From Acidobacteriota bacterium (GTDB taxonomy: Bacteria; Acidobacteriota; Terriglobia; Terriglobales; Acidobacteriaceae): a stretch of DNA of 16,381 bases. The DNA lies in contig JAJZAL010000112.1 in assembly GCA_021799405.1 (NCBI GenBank), forward strand, positions 1 to 16,381, in the 5' to 3' direction. How positions within the stretch are numbered: the first letter of the stretch is position 1; each line of letters opens with the position of its first letter. Of this stretch, positions 1-6,755 are shown piece after piece. A model generated the notes under the pieces. That model made no database searches, was not told the DNA's origin, and saw only the letters and a program-made list of their open reading frames with translations. Both the position numbers and the translations under genes were made by a program.

Positions 1-1
1 T

Positions 2-814
2 CTCGCGCTGCGCGCGGAGGATGTGCCTGCTTCCTCGATCCGGCACTCGATTCTGGCGATGAAGGCGGTGGCCGGGATGCAGAACCCGCTGCTGGAGGCA
101 TCGCTGGTACGGGCAGGGACACGGCTTGCCTTCCGCCACAGCGGCGCCATGGTGGATCCCATCCGGCGCCAGTTGCTTTTCGACTTCGAGCGCGCCGAGC
201 GTAAGGAGGGAGCGGAGCGGCCGACGGTGCTGTCAGAGGCTTCGCCGTTGCGGCGAGCGGCCGCAGCGGATGCGCGTGGAGTACAGAACCGCTTTTTAGA
301 GGCCGTGCAGGCTGAGGAAGCTGGTGAGAAGCAGCGGGCCATTGCTCTTTATGAAGAGATTGTGAAGATTGACCCGAAGTATGCGGCTGCCTACATCAAC
401 CTGGGCACGGTGTACTTTCATCTGCAACAATACGGCCGCGCTGAGGAGTACTATCGCCATGCTACCGAAGCCGATCCGGGATACGTGCTGGCCTACTTCG
501 ATCTGGGGAACGTGCTGGATGAGCTGGAGCGGCTGGATGAATCGATTGCCGCGTATAGCCGGGCGGTGGAACTCTCGCCGCGCTACGCCGATGCTCACTA
601 TAATCTGGCGCTGGCCTATGAACGCAAAGGCCAACAGCGCCAGGCCCTGCGCCACTGGCACGCATACCTGCGGGTGGATAACCGCGGCCCGTGGGCCGAG
701 CACGCGCGAGGGCAGATCCGCAAGATTCTGAAGCTCGAAGGGCTCTCCGTGGCCTGGCGCGCAGAGCAGTTTGTACCGCGGTGCAAGGGAACTGCGGCGC
801 TGAAGCTGGTGTAA
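2..814 (+). CDS. TPR-repeat protein, 5'-truncated; probable C-terminal part of a MerR-like/TPR fusion regulator
   Basis: The frame is open to the first base of the window (reading LALRAEDVPASS...), so the gene probably starts upstream; a GTG at 23 is only a nominal start. The last ~170 residues hold three to four tetratricopeptide repeats, seen as AIALYEEIVKIDPKYAAAYI, then AEEYYRHATEADPGYVLAYF, then SIAAYSRAVELSPRYADAHY. TPRs are helical-hairpin scaffolds for protein-protein contacts. The segment before them (GTRLAFRHSGAMVDPIRRQL, then LFDFE) resembles, from memory, the linker of acidobacterial proteins that join an N-terminal MerR-type helix-turn-helix to TPRs; the DNA-binding part would lie outside the window, so this is inference. 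No membrane segment or signal peptide is visible. It converges with mmuM across a 57-bp gap. Confidence 0.8.
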   Translation, partial: LALRAEDVPASSIRHSILAMKAVAGMQNPLLEASLVRAGTRLAFRHSGAMVDPIRRQLLFDFERAERKEGAERPTVLSEASPLRRAAAADARGVQNRFLEAVQAEEAGEKQRAIALYEEIVKIDPKYAAAYINLGTVYFHLQQYGRAEEYYRHATEADPGYVLAYFDLGNVLDELERLDESIAAYSRAVELSPRYADAHYNLALAYERKGQQRQALRHWHAYLRVDNRGPWAEHARGQIRKILKLEGLSVAWRAEQFVPRCKGTAALKLV

Positions 815-837
815 TTCGGGCAGATTGATAAAACATT

Positions 838-866
838 GCCGGCTCGATCTCTTCGCGTGCGCCGGC
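838..866. terminator. weak inverted repeat between convergent genes
   Basis: GCCGGC at 838-843 recurs at 861-866. Since GCCGGC is its own reverse complement, the two copies can pair as a 6-bp stem around a 17-nt loop. It sits between the stop codons of the TPR gene and mmuM, where a shared terminator would be expected. There is no T-run on either side, so it is at best a weak or factor-dependent terminator. Confidence 0.2.
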
Positions 867-871
867 TGGCG

Positions 872-1813
872 CTACTTCACGGCAGAGTGCGCTGCTGCTT
901 GTGCGATTTGGCGAATATGCGCGGGGCGCGTGCGGCAGCAGCCGCCGACGAGCTGCGCGCCGGCGGCAAACCATTCGGTCGCCATGGAACCGAACTCCGC
1001 CGGATCGCTGGTGCCGGTCCAGCATCGATTGGCCGCATCCCAGCCCTCACCGGAATTTGGATACGCGAGCACCGGCTTGTCCGAGGCGGCGCGCAACTCG
1101 GCAATGAGCGGCGGCAGCCATGCCGGAGGAACGCAGTTGGCGCCGATGGCAACGGTTTGCGGGAACCGGGCGACAGCGGCAGCACAGTCGCGCAGCGGCT
1201 CGCCATGCGCGGTGTGCTGAGCATCGCGGCAGGTAAAGCTGAACCAGGCACGCATCGCGGGCCACGGGGCCAGTGCTTCACCGATGGCATAGGCTTCTTC
1301 AAGCGATGGCAGGGTTTCAAAGGCCAGTAAGTCAGGAGCTTGCTCTCGGGCGGAATCGGCAAAGATGCGGATGCGCTGGCGATGGAACCCAACCAATTCG
1401 CTATAGGAGCAGGCGTAGTTGCCGTGATATTCGGCGCCGTTATGGAGCGCTGCCCCGTAGGGGCCAAGCGACCCGGCGATGAGTATGCGGCGGCCGGGGA
1501 ACTCCGCGGCGGCGGAGCGCGCCAGCGCCACCGATTTAAGCAGCGCCGCATCGGCACGCTCCGGCGGCAGGCCGATCTCGGCGTAGCCCATGCGCGAAAC
1601 CTGGTAGCTGCACGTGGCGATGCACTCGGCGCCTGCTTCGATGTAGGCGCGATGCGCGGCGGCGACCAGTTCCGGCGCGTCTTCAAGCACGTGCGCCGAC
1701 CAGAGCGGCCCGTTGATATTGGCTCCGAGATACTCCAGTTCCGTGGCGAGGCCGCCGTCGATCACGCGGACACCGCCGAGGATGGAGCCGGGTTGTGCGG
1801 GTCGATCTGTCAT
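872..1813 (-). CDS. mmuM: homocysteine S-methyltransferase
   Basis: This 313-residue cytosolic enzyme should transfer a methyl group from S-methylmethionine (or S-adenosylmethionine) to homocysteine, giving methionine. The Pcp/zinc-type homocysteine methyltransferase barrel is recognisable throughout: the start VIDGGLATELEYLG (about residues 17-30), the strand LLAFETLPSLEEA (about 162-174), and the zinc ligands in IGANC (Cys227) and GGCC (Cys292, Cys293). Length matches the MmuM family, and no cobalamin or folate domains of MetH type are present. The ATG at 1813 is chosen because the conserved barrel starts only about 17 residues later. There is no well-spaced Shine-Dalgarno; an AGGAG lies 16 nt upstream with a small hairpin in between. 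It lies 133 bp downstream of rel on the same strand and could be co-transcribed, giving a possible link between amino-acid starvation signalling and methionine salvage. Function is confident; the methyl donor is not determined. Confidence 0.9.
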   Translation of the reverse strand: MTDRPAQPGSILGGVRVIDGGLATELEYLGANINGPLWSAHVLEDAPELVAAAHRAYIEAGAECIATCSYQVSRMGYAEIGLPPERADAALLKSVALARSAAAEFPGRRILIAGSLGPYGAALHNGAEYHGNYACSYSELVGFHRQRIRIFADSAREQAPDLLAFETLPSLEEAYAIGEALAPWPAMRAWFSFTCRDAQHTAHGEPLRDCAAAVARFPQTVAIGANCVPPAWLPPLIAELRAASDKPVLAYPNSGEGWDAANRCWTGTSDPAEFGSMATEWFAAGAQLVGGCCRTRPAHIRQIAQAAAHSAVK

Positions 1814-1819
1814 GAGTTC

Positions 1820-1843
1820 GAGCTTTCAGCTCCTGGCTTCCAG
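1820..1843 (-). repeat. two adjacent mini-hairpins in the rel-mmuM spacer
   Basis: On the plus strand GAGCT-TTC-AGCTC (1820-1832) is followed at once by CTGG-CTT-CCAG (1833-1843), making stems of 5 and 4 bp with 3-nt loops. In the mmuM mRNA the first hairpin lies between the only purine-rich AGGAG and the ATG and shares bases with that AGGAG. It could bring the ribosome site closer to the start or mask it. Function is inferred only. Confidence 0.35.
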
Positions 1844-1946
1844 CCTTTAGCATTTGGTGCGTGGATGCAAGGGGCGTTGCCCATGGAACTTGAAGCATTA
1901 GGGCGCCGCGGAAAAGCCCGCGAGGAGTTGGCAGCTAGAGGCGCCT

Positions 1947-4253
1947 TTATACCTTTTGGGTTCGTTGCACGGAGCGGACACCGTTGACGCGGCGGAGGCC
2001 GAGGACCATGCGGTTCAAGTGGCTCAGGTCTTCGGCTTCGATGACGAAATCAACAATGGCTTCGCCGTTTTCGTCCTCGCGGGCCTCAACGCCGCGGATA
2101 TTGGTGTTGTCATCGGAGATGACGGCGGTGAGCTCCTTGAGCATGCCGGCGCGATTGTCGCAGAAGACGGTGATCTTGACGGGATAGCGATGGGTGCGGG
2201 CGCCGGGCTGATCGCCGACACGGGACCACTCGACGGCGATGCGGCGGTCGCTCTCGTAGAGCAGGTTCTGCACATTGGGGCAACTGCGCGCATGGACGGC
2301 GACACCCTTGCCGCGGGTGACGTAGCCCACGATCTCCTCGCCGCGAATGGGGTTGCAGCAGCGGGCGCGATAGACGAGCAGATCGTTCTGGCCTTCGACC
2401 TGGAGCGAGTCGGATCCGGTGAGGTGCAGCTTGCGCACCGCCTCGGACATGGCCGCTTCGGCACTGGCGGGCTTGGCTTCGGAACTCGCCTCTGCTTCGG
2501 CCTGGCTGGCGTAGCCGGGAGCAAGCTTGTTGAGTAACTGGTGGGCGGAGTGCTTGCCGTGGCCCAGCGCGGCCAGCAGGTCCGCCGCGGTGGTCAAACC
2601 GTACTCGGCGGCAACGCGGCCAAGATCCTGGTCGTTGATCTGATTCATCGGAACCTTGAACCGGCGGGCCTGCCGCTCCAGCAGCTTGCGGCCGATATCG
2701 ACGGCGCGCCGGCGCTGGTCTTCATTGAGCCAATGCTTGATCTTGTTGCGGGCGCGGGGGCTTTTGACGAAGGTCAGCCAGTCGCGGCTGGGGCGGTGAT
2801 CCTTCTGGGTGACAATCTCGACGATATCGCCGTTGCGCAGCTTGGTGCGCAACGGCACCATGCGGCCGTTGACCTTGGCGCCCACGCAGGTGTTACCCAC
2901 CTCCGTGTGGATAATGTAGGCAAAATCGACGGGCGTGCCGTCGGCCGGAACCACGACGACCTTCCCCTTGGGAGTGAAGGTGTAGACCTCGTCAGGATAG
3001 AGGTCCATCTTCAGGCTGGAGAGGAACTCGTTGGGGTCGGTCATCTCCTTTTGCCACTCGACGAGCTGGCGAACCCAGTTGAGGCGCTCCTCGTCGCGGG
3101 CGGTGATGGCGCCTTCGCCGGCCTTGTACTTCCAGTGCGCGGCGATGCCTTCCTCGGCGATGCGGTGCATCTCTTCGGTGCGAATCTGCACCTCGAACTG
3201 GTGGCCGCCCTCGGCCATGACGGTGGTGTGCAGCGACTGGTAGAGGTTGGCGCGGGGAATGGCGATGAAGTCCTTGATGCGGCCCGGGACCGGCCGCCAC
3301 AGAGCGTGGATCAGCCCAAAGACGGCGTAACAGGAGGCGACATCCTGGGTGATGACGCGGATAGCCAGCAGATCGTAGACCTGGTCAAAGGAAACCTTGG
3401 AGCGCTGGATCTTCTGGAAGATGGAGTAGAGCCGCTTGATGCGCCACTCGACGCGGGCCTGGATGCCGTTCTCGCGCAGTTGCTCGACGAGAGTATCTTC
3501 CACACTGCGCAGAAACTGCTCGCCTTCGACGCGCCGCGCCTCGACGGCTTCGGCCACCTTCTCGTAGCTCACCGGGTCGGTGTAGCGAAAGGCCAGATCT
3601 TCCAGCTCGCCGCGAACCTTGCCCATCCCCAGACGGTGGGCGAGCGGGGCGTAGATGTCGAGGGTTTCGCGGGCGATGGCCTCCTGGCGCTCCGGCCGGA
3701 GATGCTCAAGAGTGCGCATGTTGTGGAGGCGGTCGGCCAGCTTGATGAGCACGACGCGCACGTCGGAGACCATGGCCAGCAACATCTTGCGGACGTTCTC
3801 CGCCTGGCGGTCCTCGCGGTTGGCGAACTGAATCTTGTCGATCTTGGTTACGCCTTCGACGATGTGGGCGACCTGATCGCCAAAGGCGGTGGCAATCTCT
3901 TCGTTGGTGGCCGGGGTATCCTCGACGGCGTCATGGAGCAGAGCCGCGGCAATGGCGGTCGCATCCAGCTTCATCTCGGCCAGCACTTCGGCGACCTGAA
4001 GGGGATGGATGATATACGGCTCGCCGGAGGCGCGCATCTGCCCCTCATGGTGCTTGAGGCAGAACTCCCAGGCTTTGCGGATGAGCGAGATGTCTTCTTG
4101 GGGCCGGTTGGCCTTCACCCGGCGCAGAAGCGCTTCAAAGCGCTCGCCGATGCTGCGCATATCCGGAATGGGCACAACCTGACCGCCCGCCCCTGGAGAC
4201 ACCGAGGTGGCGCCGGGGGAATCCGCCGCAATCGTCTGCCGGACAGTCGCCAT
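1947..4253 (-). CDS. rel: bifunctional (p)ppGpp synthetase/hydrolase, RelA/SpoT (Rel) family
   Basis: This 768-residue long RSH protein makes and degrades the alarmone (p)ppGpp. The order of domains is complete. The HD hydrolase (about 50-200) keeps His83, HD107-108, ED111-112 and Asn178 in ADRLHN, so hydrolysis should be active. The synthetase (about 255-375) carries RIKD at 325-328, the RXKD signature of bifunctional Rel/SpoT enzymes rather than the EXDD of synthetase-only RelA, followed by NLYQSLHT and EVQIRTEEMH. The TGS domain is at about 420-482 (DEVYTFTPKGKVVVVPADGT). A Cys-rich zinc-finger region has CC at 632-633, His654 and Cys658, and the C-terminal ACT domain is at about 690-765. 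The regulatory half is therefore intact, as needed for ribosome or tRNA sensing. Residues 1-31 are a Pro/Gly/Ser-rich extension. The ATG at 4160 (MRSIGERFEALL) is an alternative start, but a TATAAT box just before 4253 supports the longer form. It is divergent from the methyltransferase gene and upstream of mmuM. Confidence 0.95.
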   Translation of the reverse strand: MATVRQTIAADSPGATSVSPGAGGQVVPIPDMRSIGERFEALLRRVKANRPQEDISLIRKAWEFCLKHHEGQMRASGEPYIIHPLQVAEVLAEMKLDATAIAAALLHDAVEDTPATNEEIATAFGDQVAHIVEGVTKIDKIQFANREDRQAENVRKMLLAMVSDVRVVLIKLADRLHNMRTLEHLRPERQEAIARETLDIYAPLAHRLGMGKVRGELEDLAFRYTDPVSYEKVAEAVEARRVEGEQFLRSVEDTLVEQLRENGIQARVEWRIKRLYSIFQKIQRSKVSFDQVYDLLAIRVITQDVASCYAVFGLIHALWRPVPGRIKDFIAIPRANLYQSLHTTVMAEGGHQFEVQIRTEEMHRIAEEGIAAHWKYKAGEGAITARDEERLNWVRQLVEWQKEMTDPNEFLSSLKMDLYPDEVYTFTPKGKVVVVPADGTPVDFAYIIHTEVGNTCVGAKVNGRMVPLRTKLRNGDIVEIVTQKDHRPSRDWLTFVKSPRARNKIKHWLNEDQRRRAVDIGRKLLERQARRFKVPMNQINDQDLGRVAAEYGLTTAADLLAALGHGKHSAHQLLNKLAPGYASQAEAEASSEAKPASAEAAMSEAVRKLHLTGSDSLQVEGQNDLLVYRARCCNPIRGEEIVGYVTRGKGVAVHARSCPNVQNLLYESDRRIAVEWSRVGDQPGARTHRYPVKITVFCDNRAGMLKELTAVISDDNTNIRGVEAREDENGEAIVDFVIEAEDLSHLNRMVLGLRRVNGVRSVQRTQKV

Positions 4254-4258
4254 GCTTC

Positions 4259-4264
4259 ATTATA
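4259..4264 (-). promoter_or_regulatory. -10 box of rel, adjacent to its ATG (possible leaderless start)
   Basis: On the minus strand a perfect TATAAT ends five bases before the rel ATG (TATAATGAAGCATG). Transcription starting at the normal distance from this box would begin at or within a base or two of the ATG, so the mRNA would have little or no leader. There is also no Shine-Dalgarno before this ATG. No convincing -35 hexamer lies at 16-18 bp. Confidence 0.45.
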
Positions 4265-4407
4265 GGCCGCAAAGTTTTCCGCGCGCTCAAAAGTGTCTCC
4301 ATCCGGCTGAAAGCGAAAGGGTAAGCCAGTCTGGGAAAAGCGCAAAAGCCTGACAATGTCCTGCGGCGCCAAAACCTCGCCGCTCTGCGCGGATGCAAGC
4401 CTCTGCT

Positions 4408-4416
4408 TGGTAAGAT
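4408..4416 (+). promoter_or_regulatory. extended -10 promoter candidate for the rRNA methyltransferase gene
   Basis: TGGTAAGAT fits an extended -10 element (TGn followed by TAAGAT, 5 of 6 matches to TATAAT). It lies about 50 bp before the ATG at 4466, leaving a leader long enough for the AAAGGA ribosome site. The ATG at 4415 falls inside this box, which argues against it as the start codon. No good -35 is visible, as is common for extended -10 promoters. Confidence 0.35.
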
Positions 4417-4465
4417 GAACCAGGCAAAGGCGAAGATTCGCCGCCCCAAAACCCAAAGGAAGCGC

Positions 4466-5866
4466 ATGACGAAAACACACACAGAACGGCCTGAGGGGAA
4501 ACGAAGGGCGCCGAAGGACCGAGAGCCCAAAGCTTCCACGACATCGAACCGCCGCATTTCGCCTCCGCGCCCCTCCTCGCGAGGGGATGCTTCGCGGCAA
4601 GGCGCCCCTGAGAAAGCCGGCGGCGCTGGATTGAGCCACTCCGCGCCCGGGGCAGTTGTCAGCCGCCGCGCCGCCGATCGCCTGCGCAGGGGGCACCTGT
4701 GGGTCTATGCGTCGGATGTGGAGTCGATTACGCTGCCTGACGCCGAGACTCCGCCAGCGCTCGTGCCGGTGGCCGACAGCCGTGGGCTCTTGCTTGGGAC
4801 GGCTCTCTATAGCCCAACGTCGCAGATTGCCTTGCGGCTGGTGTCGCGCGAGGCGATTGGCGAGGCGGAATGGCTGGAGCTGATGGCCAGCCGTCTGCGG
4901 CAGGCCGTCGGCAGGCGCAAACCCATGCTCGACGGCGAGAATGACGCCTGTCGCCTGTGCTTCAGCGAGGCGGACGAGCTGCCTGGCGTAATCGTCGACA
5001 AGTACGGGCCGCTGATCATCCTGCAACTGCTGGCCAGGGGGCTGGATTCGACGGCAGTGCGGGAGAAGTGCGTGCGCGTGCTGCGCGAAGAGATGGCGCC
5101 GGCGGCCATCGTCGAACGGCCCGATCCGCGCGTGCGCGAGCTGGAGGGATTGGCGGCGCCCAGCCAGGAACCGCTGTGGCTCGCCGACGCTGGCGCGAAG
5201 GTGGCCAGCACGCGATTCCGGCTCAATGGCCTCTCATTCCATTACGACGCCAATGCCGGCCAGAAAACGGGGGCGTTCCTGGATCAGCACGCCAACTATG
5301 CCGCCGCGCGGGATTGGGCGCGGCGACTGGGCGCTACGGGACGCGCCCTCGATGTCTGCTGCTACCAGGGCGGCTTTGCCCTGCATCTCGCCGAAGTATG
5401 CCGCCGGGTGACGGGCGTCGATACCTCGCGCGTCTCGCTCGAAGTGGCGGAGAAAAACCTGGAGGCAAACCGCCCGCGATTGGCCGCGGAGGTGGATTGG
5501 GTGGAGGGCGACGCCTTTGCAATTCTGCGCGATTGGTCAGACGCGGGCGAGAGCTTTGACGCCATCGTTCTGGATCCACCCGCCTTTGCCAAGACGAAGC
5601 GGGCGGTCGAGGGTGCTCTGCGCGGCTACAAGGAACTGAATCTGCGCGCGCTGCGGATGGTACGCCCGGGCGGCTTGCTGGTGACGTGCTCCTGCTCGCA
5701 CCATGTGGGCTGGGCGGAACTGGAGGCGGCGGTGGCCGCCGCCGCTGCCGATGCCGCGCGGCGTGTGCGGCTGCTGGAACGCCGCGGCGCCGCTCCCGAT
5801 CATCCAGTGGTGCTGAACCTGCCCGAGACGGAGTATCTGAAGTGTCTGGTGCTGGAAGTGGAGTAG
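4466..5866 (+). CDS. class I SAM-dependent rRNA (cytosine-C5) methyltransferase, RlmI-like
   Basis: This 466-residue protein has the RlmI/YccW layout: an N-terminal PUA RNA-binding domain (about 64-125; RLRRGHLWVYASDVESI), a linker with SEADELPGVIVDKYG, and a Rossmann methyltransferase domain. Visible methyltransferase motifs are LDVCCYQGGFALHL (motif I, SAM binding, about 294-307), TGVDTS, EGDAF, VLDPPAF (motif IV, about 368-374) and TCSCSHH (about 407-413), which carries the cysteine expected for m5C chemistry. E. coli RlmI methylates C1962 of 23S rRNA; the same target is likely but not proven. ATG 4466 is chosen because AAAGGA stands just upstream at good spacing, whereas the in-frame ATG at 4415 has no such site and overlaps a promoter-like box. 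The first ~60 residues are basic and low in complexity and precede the PUA fold. It is divergent from rel and followed by two REP-like hairpins. Confidence 0.88.
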   Translation: MTKTHTERPEGKRRAPKDREPKASTTSNRRISPPRPSSRGDASRQGAPEKAGGAGLSHSAPGAVVSRRAADRLRRGHLWVYASDVESITLPDAETPPALVPVADSRGLLLGTALYSPTSQIALRLVSREAIGEAEWLELMASRLRQAVGRRKPMLDGENDACRLCFSEADELPGVIVDKYGPLIILQLLARGLDSTAVREKCVRVLREEMAPAAIVERPDPRVRELEGLAAPSQEPLWLADAGAKVASTRFRLNGLSFHYDANAGQKTGAFLDQHANYAAARDWARRLGATGRALDVCCYQGGFALHLAEVCRRVTGVDTSRVSLEVAEKNLEANRPRLAAEVDWVEGDAFAILRDWSDAGESFDAIVLDPPAFAKTKRAVEGALRGYKELNLRALRMVRPGGLLVTCSCSHHVGWAELEAAVAAAAADAARRVRLLERRGAAPDHPVVLNLPETEYLKCLVLEVE

Positions 5867-5871
5867 CGGCA

Positions 5872-5931
5872 GGGGCTAAAGCCCCCAATTCTCGATATTT
5901 CGGATTTTTTTGGCACGACGAAAGTCATGCC
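5872..5931. repeat. paired REP-like hairpins downstream of the methyltransferase gene
   Basis: Two hairpins of the same style lie 26 bp apart. The first is GGGGCTAAAGCCCC (5872-5885), a 5-6-bp stem. The second runs GGCACGAC (5912-5919), loop GAAA, GTCATGCC (5924-5931); its 8-bp stem has one C/A mismatch that becomes a G-U pair in RNA from the minus strand. A T7 run (5905-5911) separates them. From memory, such twin elements recur between genes in Acidobacteriaceae genomes; this was not checked by search. They may also terminate the converging transcripts of the methyltransferase (+) and the ribbon-helix-helix gene (-). Confidence 0.6.
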
Positions 5932-5972
5932 CTGTCACAACGCATAAGAGATGAGATTTGCGGCGGCCTACA

Positions 5973-6659
5973 CTAGGACGATTGCCGGTTCCAAACGCGG
6001 CGGAGCCACCTGGGGCCAGCGTGCCCACCAGCCGCCGGAGCCTCTGCCGCGGAGGCGGCCGACCGGAACTGCGTCAGGGCTTCCTTGACTTGCATACGCA
6101 ACGCCTCTACCTCAAGCGTGCAGGAGCGGAGATAGGCCGAGACGGTCAGGCCGGCTTCAGCCGCGCGCTGCCGCACTTGGTCGCACTCGTCCTGGCTCAG
6201 CCGGATGGTAATGCTGGCGGACTTGAGGGTGCGATCCGAAGCCGGCGCCTGACCGTGAGATGTTTCCGGGATAGCGGCGCCGGAAGGAGACACCGGTTGC
6301 GGCTTTGAGAAATGCTTCGACGAGGGCGCGGCGGCCTGAGGCGCCGGATGCGAGGCGGCTGGCCTTGCCTCAGCGTTTGCCGTGAATGCGCCAGCGGCAG
6401 AATCGGCGGAGTTGTAGCGTGCGTGGGTGCGCAAGGCGCGCTCGTAGCTGAGAGTCGCCACGTCGTCCGCGAGGCCATCCTCATTCCACGTGGAAGTTGG
6501 TGTGGGAGCCGCTGCGGCAAGGTCGGCCAGCATGCTTGCAAAGCTGGAGGGCGACGGCGAGGGTTGAGTTGGAGCCATTTGCTGCATAGGCCGAATCATA
6601 CGGCGGAGATCCGCGCTGCGTGAGGAGCATTCAGCCGGCTGGGCGCTTGCAAATTCCAT
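5973..6659 (-). CDS. uncharacterised low-complexity protein with C-terminal ribbon-helix-helix domain (MobC-like)
   Basis: Predicted length is 228 residues. Residues 1-145 are rich in Ala, Pro and Ser and look disordered, apart from a short possible helix around 60-82 (DVATLSYERALRTHARY). Residues 148-185 read SASITIRLSQDECDQVRQRA then AEAGLTVSAYLRSC. This is the beta strand plus two helices of a ribbon-helix-helix fold, in the form used by plasmid mobilisation accessory (MobC-type) proteins. It is followed by a short helix and a basic tail (PRWLRRVWNRQSS). This suggests a DNA-binding dimer. No relaxase, plasmid gene or toxin partner is nearby, so a mobilisation role is not supported. The ATG at 6659 lacks a strong ribosome site; ATGs at residues 21, 25 and 28 are possible alternatives. 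It follows the GAF-EAL gene on the same strand after 96 bp, leaving room for its own promoter. I do not recognise a named gene. Confidence 0.65.
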   Translation of the reverse strand: MEFASAQPAECSSRSADLRRMIRPMQQMAPTQPSPSPSSFASMLADLAAAAPTPTSTWNEDGLADDVATLSYERALRTHARYNSADSAAGAFTANAEARPAASHPAPQAAAPSSKHFSKPQPVSPSGAAIPETSHGQAPASDRTLKSASITIRLSQDECDQVRQRAAEAGLTVSAYLRSCTLEVEALRMQVKEALTQFRSAASAAEAPAAGGHAGPRWLRRVWNRQSS

Positions 6660-6711
6660 ATTGGGGAGAGAGATCCTATATTCCTGAAACGGGAAGTGGG
6701 TGAAGAAAGGC

Positions 6712-6734
6712 GCGGATTCGCCCCGGGGGTCCGC
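6712..6734 (-). terminator. GC-rich inverted repeat after the GAF-EAL gene
   Basis: GCGGA (6712-6716) pairs with TCCGC (6730-6734), and a nested CCCCGGGG lies between them. On the minus strand the stem starts about 20 bp after the GAF-EAL stop codon and is followed by a pyrimidine-rich GCCTTTCTTC. That is consistent with a terminator separating it from the ribbon-helix-helix gene, though there is no clean T-run. Confidence 0.3.
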
Positions 6735-6755
6735 TGATGCCGGGCCGCGAAGCCA

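Noticed and set aside
2541..4265. Long open frame (574 codons) on the plus strand
   Set aside because: It is fully antisense to rel, whose protein shows every expected domain and catalytic residue. The antisense product has no recognisable fold and is a by-product of high-GC codon use.
4115..5026. 303-codon minus-strand frame spanning the rel/methyltransferase spacer
   Set aside because: It overlaps the start of rel in another frame and is antisense to the methyltransferase; composition is Arg/Pro-rich without a fold.
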